Source: SIG607 sp045586405
GTDB taxonomy: Bacteria > Bacillota > Clostridia > Oscillospirales > Acutalibacteraceae
Length of the DNA: 64,000 bases
Reading direction: 5' to 3'
Assembly (NCBI GenBank): GCA_045586405.1
Contig: JAZNAG010000104.1
Coordinates: 4,914 to 68,913, forward strand
The first letter of the stretch is position 1; every line of letters begins with the position of its first letter. The translations under genes were made by a program, and so were the position numbers. The notes beneath the pieces are model-generated. The model was not told the DNA's origin. It saw nothing but the letters and a program-made list of their open reading frames with translations, and did not search any database. This document shows, in pieces, positions 43,548 through 51,297 of this stretch.

Positions 43548-43655
43548 ACAAGGCAGTTCGCTGACGGTTTTGTGAATTGACACAGTGCGGTCTGTCCTCA
43601 TATAGTTGCCGACCGTCTGGGTAGTTAAGTTCTTCTTAGCTACTTATTTTTATGC
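43548..43655 (+). ncRNA. Probable ZTP (pfl-motif) riboswitch with intrinsic terminator
   Basis: The leader of pflB has the layout of the pfl motif, the ZTP/ZMP-sensing riboswitch class named for its position before pfl genes. GGCAG (43552-43556) can pair with CTGTC (43592-43596) as P1, TGTG/CACA (43571-43584) forms a small P2, and GACGG (43563-43567) can pair with CCGTC (43613-43617) as the pseudoknot, with the conserved TGGG directly after it. GTAGTTAAG (43621-43629) and CTTAGCTAC (43635-43643) then form a terminator stem with a T-rich tail, its 5' edge overlapping the conserved TGGG. The segment between P2 and P1 deviates from what I remember of the consensus, so a covariance search is the decisive check. 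Between the terminator and pflB (43656-43718) there is only the ribosome site GCGGAGG. Confidence 0.72.
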
Positions 43656-43718
43656 TTAATTTTATGTTTCTTTTTTAACAATATCGAGATTATTTGTTTA
43701 TTAGCGGAGGATTATACA

Positions 43719-45950
43719 ATGAAATTTAAACAATGGAAAGGTTTTAATAGCGGAAAGTGGCAAGACAAAATCAATGTCCGCGATTTTATTCAAAACAACT
43801 ATCACCCCTATAGCGGTGACAGTGCGTTTTTATGCGGTCCTACCAAGCGCACAAATTCTATTATGGAGAGATTCAGAACTCTTCAGAAGAAAGAACAAGA
43901 AAACGGCGGTGTTCTCGACATTGATGTGGATACCGTTTCTTCCATTTGCTCGTATAAGCCCGGCTATCTTGACAAAGACAACGAAATAATTGTAGGCTTC
44001 CAGACCGATGAGCCGTTAAAGCGTGGCGTCAACCCCTTTGGCGGTATCCGTATGGCTCGTTCCTCCTGCGAAGCTTACGGCTATAAATTATCCGATAATG
44101 TTGAAAATTCTTTTAAATTCCGTACCACTCATAATGACGGTGTATTTAGAGTATATACCGACGAAATGAAGAGTGCCCGTCACTGCGGTCTCCTTACCGG
44201 TCTGCCCGATGCTTACGTCAGAGGAAGAATTATCGGTGACTATCGCCGCATTGCCCTTTACGGTATTGACGCGCTTATTAAATTCAAAGAAAAAGACAAG
44301 TCCGAACTTGGCAAAAAGAATATGAGTTCCGATAACATTCGTTTACTTGAAGAGGTTGCTCAGCAGATTCATTTCTTAGGTCTTATAAAGGAAATGGCGG
44401 CTTCTTACGGCTACGATATTTCAGAACCTGCCGCTAATGCAAAAGAAGCTATTCAGTGGACCTATTTCGGCTATCTTGCCGCTAATAAAGAGCAAAACGG
44501 TGCCGCTATGTCTTTCGGTAGAACAAGCACCTTCTTTGATATTTATATTGAACGTGACCTTGAAAATGGCACAATTACCGAAAGTCAGGCACAGGAGCTT
44601 ATTGACGACCTTGTTATAAAACTTCGTATGGCAAGGCATCTGCGCACTCCTGAATATAACGAGCTTTTCGGCGGCGATCCTATGTGGATTACCGAAAGTA
44701 TCGGCGGTATGGGTGAGGATAACCGTACTCTTGTTACTAAGTCTTCATTCCGCTTCCTTCATACCCTTAGAAACTTAGGTCCCGCTCCCGAGCCTAACCT
44801 TACAGTTTTATGGAGTGAGCGTCTGCCTGAGGAATTTAAGGCTTACTGTGCTGAAATTTCTATTGATACCGACTCTATTCAGTATGAAAACGATGATATT
44901 ATGCGTCCCTCTTACGGCGACGATTACGCTATTGCCTGCTGTGTATCGGCTATGAAGGTTGGTAAGCAGATGCAGTTCTTCGGTGCCCGTACTAATCTTG
45001 CTAAGCTTTTACTTCTCGCTATTAACGGCGGTACCGATAACACCTTCGGCACAAAGCTTGGTCCTCAGATGGGCCCAGTTACAGGTGAAGTATTACAGTA
45101 TGACGAGGTTATGAAGCGCTTTAGCACATATCTTAAGTGGCTTGCGGCTCTTTATGTAAATACTATGAACTGTATCCACTATATGCACGATAAATATGCT
45201 TATGAAAAAAGCCAGATGGCTTTACACGACACTCAGGTTGAGCGTCTGATGGCTTTCGGTGTTGCAGGTCTTTCTGTAGCGGCTGACTCCCTTTCTGCTA
45301 TCAAATATGCAACCGTTAAACCTGTACGCGATGAAAACGGTATAATCGTAGACTTTATTACCGAAGGTGATTTCCCCAAATTCGGTAATGACGATGACCG
45401 TGTTGATAATATAGCCCACGATCTTCTCCACGACGTTTCTAAAGAATTAAAGAAAACGCCTACCTATAAAAACGCTATTCACACACTTTCTGCCCTTACC
45501 ATTACCTCAAACGTAATGTACGGCAAAAAAACAGGTGCTACTCCTGACGGCAGAAAGAAAGGTGAGCCTTTTGCTCCCGGTGCCAACCCCATGCACAACA
45601 GAGAAACAAACGGTGCTATTGCATCTCTTAACTCTGTTTCAAAGCTTTCTTATCTTGACGCAAGAGATGGTATTTCAAATACATTCTCCATTGTTCCCGA
45701 TGCTCTTGGCAAAACAAGAGAAGAAAGAGTAAATAATCTTGTTGCTATTCTTAACGGATATTTTGGCAATTGCGCTCATCACTTAAATGTAAATGTTATG
45801 AACCGCGAACTTCTTATGAAGGCTTATGACCATCCCGAAGACTATCCCAACCTTACTATAAGAGTTTCGGGTTATGCCGTTAATTTCTGCAAACTATCCC
45901 GTGAGCAACAGCGAGAAGTCATTTCCCGTACATTCCACGAGTGTTGCTGA
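43719..45950 (+). CDS. pflB: Formate C-acetyltransferase (pyruvate formate-lyase)
   Basis: The 743-residue glycyl-radical enzyme converts pyruvate and CoA to acetyl-CoA and formate under anaerobic conditions. The active-site adjacent cysteines are in YAIACCVSAMKVG, and the radical glycine is G718 in IRVSGYAVNF near the C-terminus. Length and both motifs match true PFL rather than diol dehydratase-type relatives. The start ATG 43719 follows GCGGAGG. pflA begins one base after the stop codon. The leader holds a probable ZTP riboswitch, which would link formate supply to 10-formyl-tetrahydrofolate status. Confidence 0.97.
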   Translation: MKFKQWKGFNSGKWQDKINVRDFIQNNYHPYSGDSAFLCGPTKRTNSIMERFRTLQKKEQENGGVLDIDVDTVSSICSYKPGYLDKDNEIIVGFQTDEPLKRGVNPFGGIRMARSSCEAYGYKLSDNVENSFKFRTTHNDGVFRVYTDEMKSARHCGLLTGLPDAYVRGRIIGDYRRIALYGIDALIKFKEKDKSELGKKNMSSDNIRLLEEVAQQIHFLGLIKEMAASYGYDISEPAANAKEAIQWTYFGYLAANKEQNGAAMSFGRTSTFFDIYIERDLENGTITESQAQELIDDLVIKLRMARHLRTPEYNELFGGDPMWITESIGGMGEDNRTLVTKSSFRFLHTLRNLGPAPEPNLTVLWSERLPEEFKAYCAEISIDTDSIQYENDDIMRPSYGDDYAIACCVSAMKVGKQMQFFGARTNLAKLLLLAINGGTDNTFGTKLGPQMGPVTGEVLQYDEVMKRFSTYLKWLAALYVNTMNCIHYMHDKYAYEKSQMALHDTQVERLMAFGVAGLSVAADSLSAIKYATVKPVRDENGIIVDFITEGDFPKFGNDDDRVDNIAHDLLHDVSKELKKTPTYKNAIHTLSALTITSNVMYGKKTGATPDGRKKGEPFAPGANPMHNRETNGAIASLNSVSKLSYLDARDGISNTFSIVPDALGKTREERVNNLVAILNGYFGNCAHHLNVNVMNRELLMKAYDHPEDYPNLTIRVSGYAVNFCKLSREQQREVISRTFHECC

Positions 45951-45951
45951 T

Positions 45952-46653
45952 ATGACAAACTGTAAAATAAGTTCATTTCAAAGCCTTGGAACTGTTGACG
46001 GTCCCGGTATTCGTGCTGTCGTTTTCTTGCAGGGCTGTCCTTTGCGGTGCAGCTGTTGCCATAATCCTGAAACCTGGGATTTAAGCGGCGGTAATATAGT
46101 TACAAGTGACGAATTACTGAAAAAGATATTACGTTGCGAAAAATACTTCGGAGATGACGGCGGCGTTACCTTTTCAGGCGGCGAACCATTGCTTCAGGCA
46201 GATTTCTTATGTGATTTTATACCGCTTTTAAAAGAAAACGGCATCAATGTTGCCATTGACACCAGTGGTTGTATTCTAAATGAAAAAGTCAAAAAAGTAA
46301 TACTGCTTTCTGACCTTGTTCTTCTTGACTGCAAGTATACTAACAATGACGATTATCTGAAATATACGGGTATGTCTTTTGACACTTTTCTTGAATTCTT
46401 AAACTTTCTTGAAGACAATAACAAGCCCACCTGGCTTAGACAGGTAATTGTACCGGATATTAACGATAATGCAGATTCGTTAAGTAAATTATCCGTTATC
46501 AAAAAGCGATTTGCCTGTGTTAAAAAGGTCGAGCTTCTTCCATTCAGAAAGCTATGCACGGAGAAATATAAAAACGAAGGTCTGGTCTTCCCCTTTGAAA
46601 ATATCCGCGAAGCAGTAAGAGAAGATATAGAAAGATGTCTTAAATATATGTAA
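45952..46653 (+). CDS. pflA: Pyruvate formate-lyase activating enzyme
   Basis: The 233-residue radical SAM enzyme installs the glycyl radical on PflB. The cluster motif C-x3-C-x2-C is GCPLRCSCCHNPE, followed by GGVTFSGGEPLLQ and DTSGCILNE. I choose ATG 45952, one base after the pflB stop, because family members start close to the SSFQSLGTVDGPGIR segment; an in-frame ATG at 45874 would lie inside pflB and add 26 atypical residues. Translation is probably coupled to pflB. Confidence 0.95.
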   Translation: MTNCKISSFQSLGTVDGPGIRAVVFLQGCPLRCSCCHNPETWDLSGGNIVTSDELLKKILRCEKYFGDDGGVTFSGGEPLLQADFLCDFIPLLKENGINVAIDTSGCILNEKVKKVILLSDLVLLDCKYTNNDDYLKYTGMSFDTFLEFLNFLEDNNKPTWLRQVIVPDINDNADSLSKLSVIKKRFACVKKVELLPFRKLCTEKYKNEGLVFPFENIREAVREDIERCLKYM

Positions 46654-46656
46654 AAA

Positions 46657-46686
46657 AAGTCACTCATTTCTGAGTGACTTTTAATT
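46657..46686. terminator. Bidirectional terminator between pflA and spo0A
   Basis: The stem AAAAGTCACTCA/TGAGTGACTTTT with loop TTTC is followed by a T-rich tail on both strands. Confidence 0.85.
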
Positions 46687-47460
46687 TTATTCAAGCTTCA
46701 TACTTAGCCGCAAATTATCGGAAATCATTGCTATAAACTCGCTGTTAGTAGGTTTTCCTCTTTGGTGCTGAACGGTATAGCCGAAGTATGCCTCTAACAC
46801 TTCAACGTCCCCCCTGTCCCACGCAACCTCTATTGCGTGACGAATTGCTCTTTCAACTCGTGAAGACGTAGTTTTAAAGTTTTTGGCTATTGTTGGATAC
46901 AAAAGTTTTGTTACACTGTTTATCATTTCGCTATCCTTTACCGACAAAATAATGGCATCTCTCAAATAATTGTATCCTTTTATATGAGCAGGAATACCTA
47001 TTCTATGTATTATGTCGGTAACCATAAGTTCAAGCTCGGTTTCACTAAGCTTTCTGCCACGGGACTTAACAAATATATCATTAGTCTTAATACCTGAATA
47101 TTGCATTATTCTTTCTATCAGTCGTTCTATAACAAAGGGTTTTATAAAATAATATGTAGCGCCGGCTGAAATTGCTTCCTTTTCAAGTCTTGGGTTATCA
47201 AAACCTGCCATTACGAAAAACGCAGGACCGTTTACACCGTTGCCACTCACCGTCTGCATTACACTTATAATATCAGCACTGGGCATAAATACATCAGCGA
47301 GTACAATATCGGGTGATTTTTCTTTTATTGCCTCTATAAGCTTTACTCCGTCTTTTTCGCAGGTATAAACATCAATATCCCGCTCCTTGAGTGCCGAAAT
47401 ACAATTAAAACTAAATTCGCTATTGTCGGCAGCCATCAAAATTTTACATTGCTTTTTCAT
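46687..47460 (-). CDS. spo0A: Sporulation master regulator Spo0A
   Basis: The 257-residue response regulator controls entry into sporulation. The N-terminal receiver (about 1-125) has the phosphoacceptor Asp in DIVLADVFMP and the Lys of FIKPF. The C-terminal sigma-A-contacting DNA-binding domain has RIGIPAHIKGYNYLRDAI, LYPTIAKNF, SSRVERAIRHAIEVAWDRG and YFGYT, all characteristic of Spo0A. I use ATG 47460 behind TTGGAGGA; an in-frame start 11 codons upstream lacks a ribosome site. An 0A-box lies in its promoter. In Bacillus and most clostridia spo0A lies beside spoIVB; here spoIVB is about 9 kb away. Confidence 0.97.
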   Translation of the reverse strand: MKKQCKILMAADNSEFSFNCISALKERDIDVYTCEKDGVKLIEAIKEKSPDIVLADVFMPSADIISVMQTVSGNGVNGPAFFVMAGFDNPRLEKEAISAGATYYFIKPFVIERLIERIMQYSGIKTNDIFVKSRGRKLSETELELMVTDIIHRIGIPAHIKGYNYLRDAIILSVKDSEMINSVTKLLYPTIAKNFKTTSSRVERAIRHAIEVAWDRGDVEVLEAYFGYTVQHQRGKPTNSEFIAMISDNLRLSMKLE

Positions 47461-47493
47461 TTTTATTCCTCCAAATTTCAATTTTGTTGTCAT

Positions 47494-47522
47494 ATTCTAA
47501 CATTTACTTCGTCATTTTTCAA
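47494..47522 (-). promoter_or_regulatory. spo0A promoter with an 0A-box in the spacer
   Basis: On the minus strand TTGAAA (47517-47522), a 17-bp spacer and TAGAAT (47494-47499). The spacer contains TGACGAA (47508-47514), a match to the 0A-box core TGNCGAA. Binding there would place Spo0A on its own promoter. Confidence 0.7.
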
Positions 47523-47597
47523 CTTTTTCGCAAATATTTTAGAATATTTAGGAAAACACCTAATTTAATAAAGTTAAAACTTGGAACATAATAGCTA

Positions 47598-47735
47598 ATT
47601 ACAATTTTTAACTTTAAAATTGTAATCGCAAAACTTGACAAATTCTAAAAAAGTTAAAAAATGCCGTCGTAATTTAACCGTCGGCAGAGTTTATGAGATG
47701 TTTTCGTCATAACGCTTTTTTTACAGCGTGACGGC
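47598..47735. other. Structured intergenic region between spo0A and the AraC gene
   Basis: Two inverted-repeat systems are visible. ATTACAATTTT (47598-47608) pairs with AAAATTGTAAT (47616-47626). Downstream, about 47663-47728, GCCGTC can pair with the closing GACGGC, enclosing a hairpin in which GTCA..ACGCT pairs with AGCGT-GAC around a T-rich loop. The rest of the 360-bp gap contains the two divergent promoters. I cannot assign this structure to a known RNA family. Confidence 0.45.
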
Positions 47736-47775
47736 CCATAATATTTATTTTTATTACTTTACGAACATAATTTTC

Positions 47776-47804
47776 TTGCAATATTTCAGCAGTTATAGTA
47801 TTAT
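47776..47804 (+). promoter_or_regulatory. Promoter of the AraC-type gene
   Basis: TTGCAA (47776-47781), a 17-bp spacer and TATTAT (47799-47804). Predicted initiation near 47811 leaves a leader of only about ten bases before ATG 47821. Confidence 0.65.
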
Positions 47805-47820
47805 GTAATTGGTGAGGTAT

Positions 47821-48615
47821 ATGAAAATAACTGATATAGAGTTATCAATAGACAAAATTTTAGATGTAAAACTAGGTCACTTAACTAACAAAAAAACCTA
47901 TATAAACCCCGGCAGACAAAACGATAGTTTTATGTATGTTTTAAGCGGTTCTGCCCAGTATTTTTTTGGAAACAGCGTACATACCGTGCAGGCGGGTACT
48001 GTTATGTTTCTTGCTAATAAAAGCAAATACAAATTCGTTATTACTTCAAGTGAATATACTTTTTTGTATATTGACTTTTATTTTGAAAATGAAGATGACA
48101 TACTGCTTGAAAACAGTATATATAGCAGTAAAAATGTTTCGTTACTTGAGAGTTCCTTCAGAACTCTTAAGCGTTTATGGGATATCGGTAACTTTTCCGA
48201 AAAAATTTATTGCAAATCTCTTATATATAACATTTACTGTGAACTTGCAAAGTCAGAACTTGCTCATTATGTAACAAAAGACAGAAGGCGAGAAATTGAA
48301 AAAATTGCCGAATATATTTCAGATAATATAAGTAACTCTAAGCTTTCGGTATCACAGCTCAGTCAAATGTGTGAGGTTAGTGAAGTTCACTTCAGGCGAA
48401 TTTTTTCTAAAATCTACCGTACTTCTCCGATTAAATTTATTACTATGCTGCGTCTTAACAAAGCGAAAGAAATGCTACTGCACGGTGAGTTTTCAATAGG
48501 TGAAATTTCGAGAAGCTGTGGTTTTGAAAATCAGTATTACTTTTCGAAAATCTTTAAAAGTGAAAACAAGCTAACCCCTAGCGAATACAGAAAACTATAT
48601 AAAGGCAATTATTAA
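47821..48615 (+). CDS. AraC family transcriptional regulator
   Basis: The 264-residue protein has an N-terminal cupin-like domain (about 10-130, with MYVLSGSAQYFFG and AGTVMFLANKSKYKFV) and a C-terminal AraC DNA-binding domain (about 160-264). The first HTH is KLSVSQLSQMCEVSEVHFRR and the second contains GEISRSCGFENQYYFSKIFK. I prefer ATG 47821 behind GGTGAGG to the in-frame TTG 47809. It stands alone between spo0A and pckA, with its own promoter and terminator, so its targets cannot be guessed from context. Confidence 0.9.
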   Translation: MKITDIELSIDKILDVKLGHLTNKKTYINPGRQNDSFMYVLSGSAQYFFGNSVHTVQAGTVMFLANKSKYKFVITSSEYTFLYIDFYFENEDDILLENSIYSSKNVSLLESSFRTLKRLWDIGNFSEKIYCKSLIYNIYCELAKSELAHYVTKDRRREIEKIAEYISDNISNSKLSVSQLSQMCEVSEVHFRRIFSKIYRTSPIKFITMLRLNKAKEMLLHGEFSIGEISRSCGFENQYYFSKIFKSENKLTPSEYRKLYKGNY

Positions 48616-48616
48616 G

Positions 48617-48653
48617 AAAAACCTGAATTCAATTACTTGAATTCAGGTTTTTT
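48617..48653 (+). terminator. Terminator after the AraC gene
   Basis: AAAACCTGAATTCAA and TTGAATTCAGGTTTT form a 15-bp stem with loop TTAC, followed by T's. The following 240 bp up to pckA hold its promoter and leader, with nothing else recognised. Confidence 0.88.
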
Positions 48654-48765
48654 TATCTAACGGGTATTTTAATCCAAAAAGTTTGTATTTTGACCAAAAG
48701 CAAATTTGCTTTTAATATACCTTTAGTTAAAAATGACAATTTTATAACAATCTGTCTTTTTTTCG

Positions 48766-48794
48766 TTGCATTTAACCAATGATTATGTTATAAT
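48766..48794 (+). promoter_or_regulatory. Promoter of pckA
   Basis: TTGCAT (48766-48771), a 17-bp spacer and TATAAT (48789-48794), giving a leader of about 97 nt that includes a CACCAATTTATTGGTG hairpin near 48840-48855. Confidence 0.8.
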
Positions 48795-48897
48795 AAATGC
48801 ATAATTGGGAGAATATGGCTTTGTGTTATTTTTTCCGCACCAATTTATTGGTGAAATTATGAGCATACTAATATAAAAAACGAAACGAGGTACATTT

Positions 48898-50502
48898 ATG
48901 AAAAACTTAGATTTAAGTAAGTACGGTATTACCGGCGTAAAAGAAATCATTCATAATCCTTCTTATGAAGAACTTTTCGCTGCTGAAACCGACCCCGCTC
49001 TTGAAGGCTTTGAAAAAGGCCAGGTTACCGAACTCGGTGCTGTTAACGTTATGACCGGTATTTACACCGGACGTTCACCTAAAGACAAGTTTATCGTTAT
49101 GGATGAAAATTCCAAAGATACTGTTTGGTGGACATCTGACGAATTCAAAAACGATAACCACTCCTGCAGCGAAGCTACATGGAGTGTTTTAAAAGACCTT
49201 GCTACAAAGCAGTTATCTGACAAGAAACTTTATGTTGTTGACGTATTCTGCGGTGCTAACGCTGACTCAAGAATGTCTATCCGTTTCATTATGGAGGTTG
49301 CTTGGCAGGCTCACTTCGTTAAGAATATGTTTATCAACCCCACCGCTGAAGAACTTGAGAACTTCGAACCCGACTTTGTTTCTTACAACGCTTCAAAGGC
49401 TAAGGTTGAAAACTACAAAGAGTTAGGTCTGAATTCCGAAACCGCTTCTGTTTTCAACATTTCTTCTCGCGAACAGGTTATTCTTAACACCTGGTACGGC
49501 GGTGAAATGAAGAAAGGTATGTTCTCTATGATGAACTACTACCTGCCTCTTAACGGTATGGCTTCAATGCACTGCTCTGCTAACACCGATATGAACGGTG
49601 AGAACACCGCTCTCTTCTTCGGTCTTTCCGGTACAGGTAAAACCACTCTTTCTACCGATCCTAAGCGTCTTCTCATTGGTGACGACGAGCACGGTTGGGA
49701 CGATAAGGGCGTATTCAACTTCGAAGGCGGTTGCTATGCTAAGGTTATCAACCTTGACAAAGAATCTGAGCCTGACATTTACGCTGCTATCAAGCGCAAC
49801 GCTCTTCTTGAGAACGTAACTGTTGATGAAAACGGCGTTTGTGATTTTGCTGACGATTCCGTTACCGAAAACACCCGTGTTTCCTATCCCATTGACCATA
49901 TTGAAAAGATTGTTCGCCCCGTATCTGCCGCACCCGATGCTAAGAACGTAATATTCCTTTCTGCAGATGCTTTCGGCGTACTTCCTCCCGTATCTATCCT
50001 TACTGCTGAACAGGCACAGTACTACTTCCTCTCCGGCTTTACTTCAAAACTTGCCGGTACTGAGCGCGGTATTACCGAGCCCACCCCCACCTTCTCTGCT
50101 TGCTTTGGTCAGGCATTCCTCGAACTTCATCCTACAAAGTATGCTGAAGAACTTGTTAAGAAGATGGAAAAGAGCGGCGCTAAGGCTTATCTCGTAAACA
50201 CCGGTTGGAACGGTACCGGTAAGCGTATTTCCATTAAGGATACCCGTGGTATTATTGATGCTATTCTTGACGGCTCTATTCTTAAGGCTGATACCAAGAC
50301 TATCCCCTACTTCAACCTTGCAGTTCCCACCGAACTTCCCGGCGTTGACACCAATATTCTTGACCCCCGCAACACCTATGCTGATGCTGCTGAGTGGGAT
50401 ACCAAGGCTAAAGATCTTGCTTCCCGTTTTGTTAAGAACTTTGTTAAGTACACCGGTAATGATGCAGGTAAGGCACTTGTTGAAGCAGGTCCTAAGCTTT
50501 AA
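48898..50502 (+). CDS. pckA: Phosphoenolpyruvate carboxykinase (ATP)
   Basis: The 534-residue cytoplasmic enzyme interconverts oxaloacetate and PEP with ATP. YTGRSPKDKFIV is the N-terminal signature, LFFGLSGTGKTTLS is the P-loop (kinase-1a), and IGDDEHGWDDKGVFNFEGG the kinase-2/metal region; LVNTGWNGTGKRI is near the C-terminus. In anaerobes it often runs towards oxaloacetate, conserving ATP during succinate formation. The start ATG 48898 follows CGAGGT. Codon use is visibly more C-ending than in its neighbours, as expected for a highly expressed gene. The nearest terminator after it lies inside the adjacent insertion sequence. Confidence 0.97.
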   Translation: MKNLDLSKYGITGVKEIIHNPSYEELFAAETDPALEGFEKGQVTELGAVNVMTGIYTGRSPKDKFIVMDENSKDTVWWTSDEFKNDNHSCSEATWSVLKDLATKQLSDKKLYVVDVFCGANADSRMSIRFIMEVAWQAHFVKNMFINPTAEELENFEPDFVSYNASKAKVENYKELGLNSETASVFNISSREQVILNTWYGGEMKKGMFSMMNYYLPLNGMASMHCSANTDMNGENTALFFGLSGTGKTTLSTDPKRLLIGDDEHGWDDKGVFNFEGGCYAKVINLDKESEPDIYAAIKRNALLENVTVDENGVCDFADDSVTENTRVSYPIDHIEKIVRPVSAAPDAKNVIFLSADAFGVLPPVSILTAEQAQYYFLSGFTSKLAGTERGITEPTPTFSACFGQAFLELHPTKYAEELVKKMEKSGAKAYLVNTGWNGTGKRISIKDTRGIIDAILDGSILKADTKTIPYFNLAVPTELPGVDTNILDPRNTYADAAEWDTKAKDLASRFVKNFVKYTGNDAGKALVEAGPKL

Positions 50503-50634
50503 TTATAAAATTATAAAATTATAAAATCATAACTACCGGCCGTGCCGGTAGTATGCACTGCCCCCTTAGGGCATAAGACCGGCCGAGCCTATAGGCTCGT
50601 CGAAAGGTTTGCCAACCGCAACTCTTTCACCGGC

Positions 50635-50657
50635 TGCCCCTAAAGGGGCTTTTTATT
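50635..50657 (+). terminator. Terminator inside the IS end, facing pckA
   Basis: GCCCC/GGGGC with loop TAAA is followed by TTTTTATT on the plus strand. It would stop transcripts entering the element from pckA and overlaps the transposase stop codon. Confidence 0.7.
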
Positions 50658-51129
50658 TGCCTTCTTTTACCTGCTTACCCGTAAACTGGTCTACATACTC
50701 TACCAACGACATTTGATCGTATGATATATCTTCCTGCAACTGATTTCGTATGTACTCTGCAATTGCTTTTTTGTTTCTTCTTACTGTATCTACATAATAT
50801 CCTCTACACCAAAAATGTCTATTTCCGTATTTGTACTTCATATTGGCATATTTCTCAAATATCATTAAACTACTTTTTCCTTTGAGATATCCCATTATTT
50901 GTGATACACTATACTTAGGCGGTATGGATACCAACATATGTATGTGGTCTTTGCAGGCTTCTGCTTCAATTATTTCAACCTGCTTGTACTCACATAATTT
51001 TCTAAGCATTATTCCTATATCCGCCTTTATCTTTCCATAGATTACTTGGCGGCGGTATTTTGGTGCAAAAACTATATGATATTTGCAATTCCATTTTGTG
51101 TGTGCTAAACTATCTGTGTCAAGTTTCAT
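50653..51129 (-). CDS. tnpA: IS200-family Y1 transposase TnpA
   Basis: The 158-residue HUH single-strand transposase is intact. The N-terminus WNCKYHIVFAPKYRRQ is characteristic, the metal-binding HUH motif is HIHM in CKDHIHMLVSIPP, and the catalytic Tyr is in AIAEYIRNQLQED. It would cut and join the hairpin ends of the element as a dimer. No TnpB accompanies it. The start ATG 51129 follows AAGGAGGA, which is buried in a long hairpin in the mRNA leader, so expression is probably kept low. Confidence 0.95.
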   Translation of the reverse strand: MKLDTDSLAHTKWNCKYHIVFAPKYRRQVIYGKIKADIGIMLRKLCEYKQVEIIEAEACKDHIHMLVSIPPKYSVSQIMGYLKGKSSLMIFEKYANMKYKYGNRHFWCRGYYVDTVRRNKKAIAEYIRNQLQEDISYDQMSLVEYVDQFTGKQVKEGK

Positions 51130-51136
51130 ACTTGAT

Positions 51137-51195
51137 TCCTCCTTCGTCTTTTTGTTGTGGTTGGCAAACCCACTTCTATTTTAGACGAAGGAGGA
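51137..51195 (-). promoter_or_regulatory. Leader hairpin sequestering the tnpA ribosome site
   Basis: TCCTCCTTCGTCT and AGACGAAGGAGGA (13-bp arms at 51183-51195 and 51137-51149) pair in the tnpA mRNA, hiding the AGGAGGA before the start codon. IS200 of enterobacteria is known to repress its transposase in the same way. Confidence 0.8.
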
Positions 51196-51265
51196 TTCTT
51201 TTTCTACGCATAGCTAAAGCTTTTTGGAACTACCAGCACTGCTGGTAGTATTCGTTACACAATTA

Positions 51266-51294
51266 AAAAACCGCAGTAAACTACTGCGGTTTTT
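51266..51294. terminator. Bidirectional terminator between the IS and the activase
   Basis: AAAAACCGCAGTA and TACTGCGGTTTTT form a 13-bp stem with loop AAC. Confidence 0.85.
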
Positions 51295-51297
51295 CTG

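Larger units (their letters stand above)
50526..51255 (-). mobile_element. IS200-type insertion sequence (IS200/IS605 family)
   Basis: The element is about 0.73 kb and contains only a Y1 transposase gene. Similar short hairpins mark both ends: ACTACCGGC/GCCGGTAGT (50532-50552) and ACTACCAGC/GCTGGTAGT (51229-51249). These lack long terminal inverted repeats and target duplications, as expected of single-strand transposing IS200 elements. The motif GGTTTGCCAACC is present near both ends in opposite orientation (about 50606 and 51161). Boundaries are estimates from the hairpins; exact cleavage sites cannot be fixed without an empty site. Confidence 0.85.

Noticed and set aside
45874..45951. Longer pflA start at ATG 45874
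   Set aside because: It lies inside pflB in another frame, has no ribosome site and adds 26 residues absent from the family; ATG 45952 is preferred.
47598..47626. AT-rich palindrome near spo0A as a terminator
   Set aside because: There is no adequate T run on either strand and it lies upstream of both divergent genes, so it was listed only as an unexplained inverted repeat.
50831..51040. Plus-strand frames inside the IS element
   Set aside because: They are antisense to an intact transposase and lack ribosome sites.
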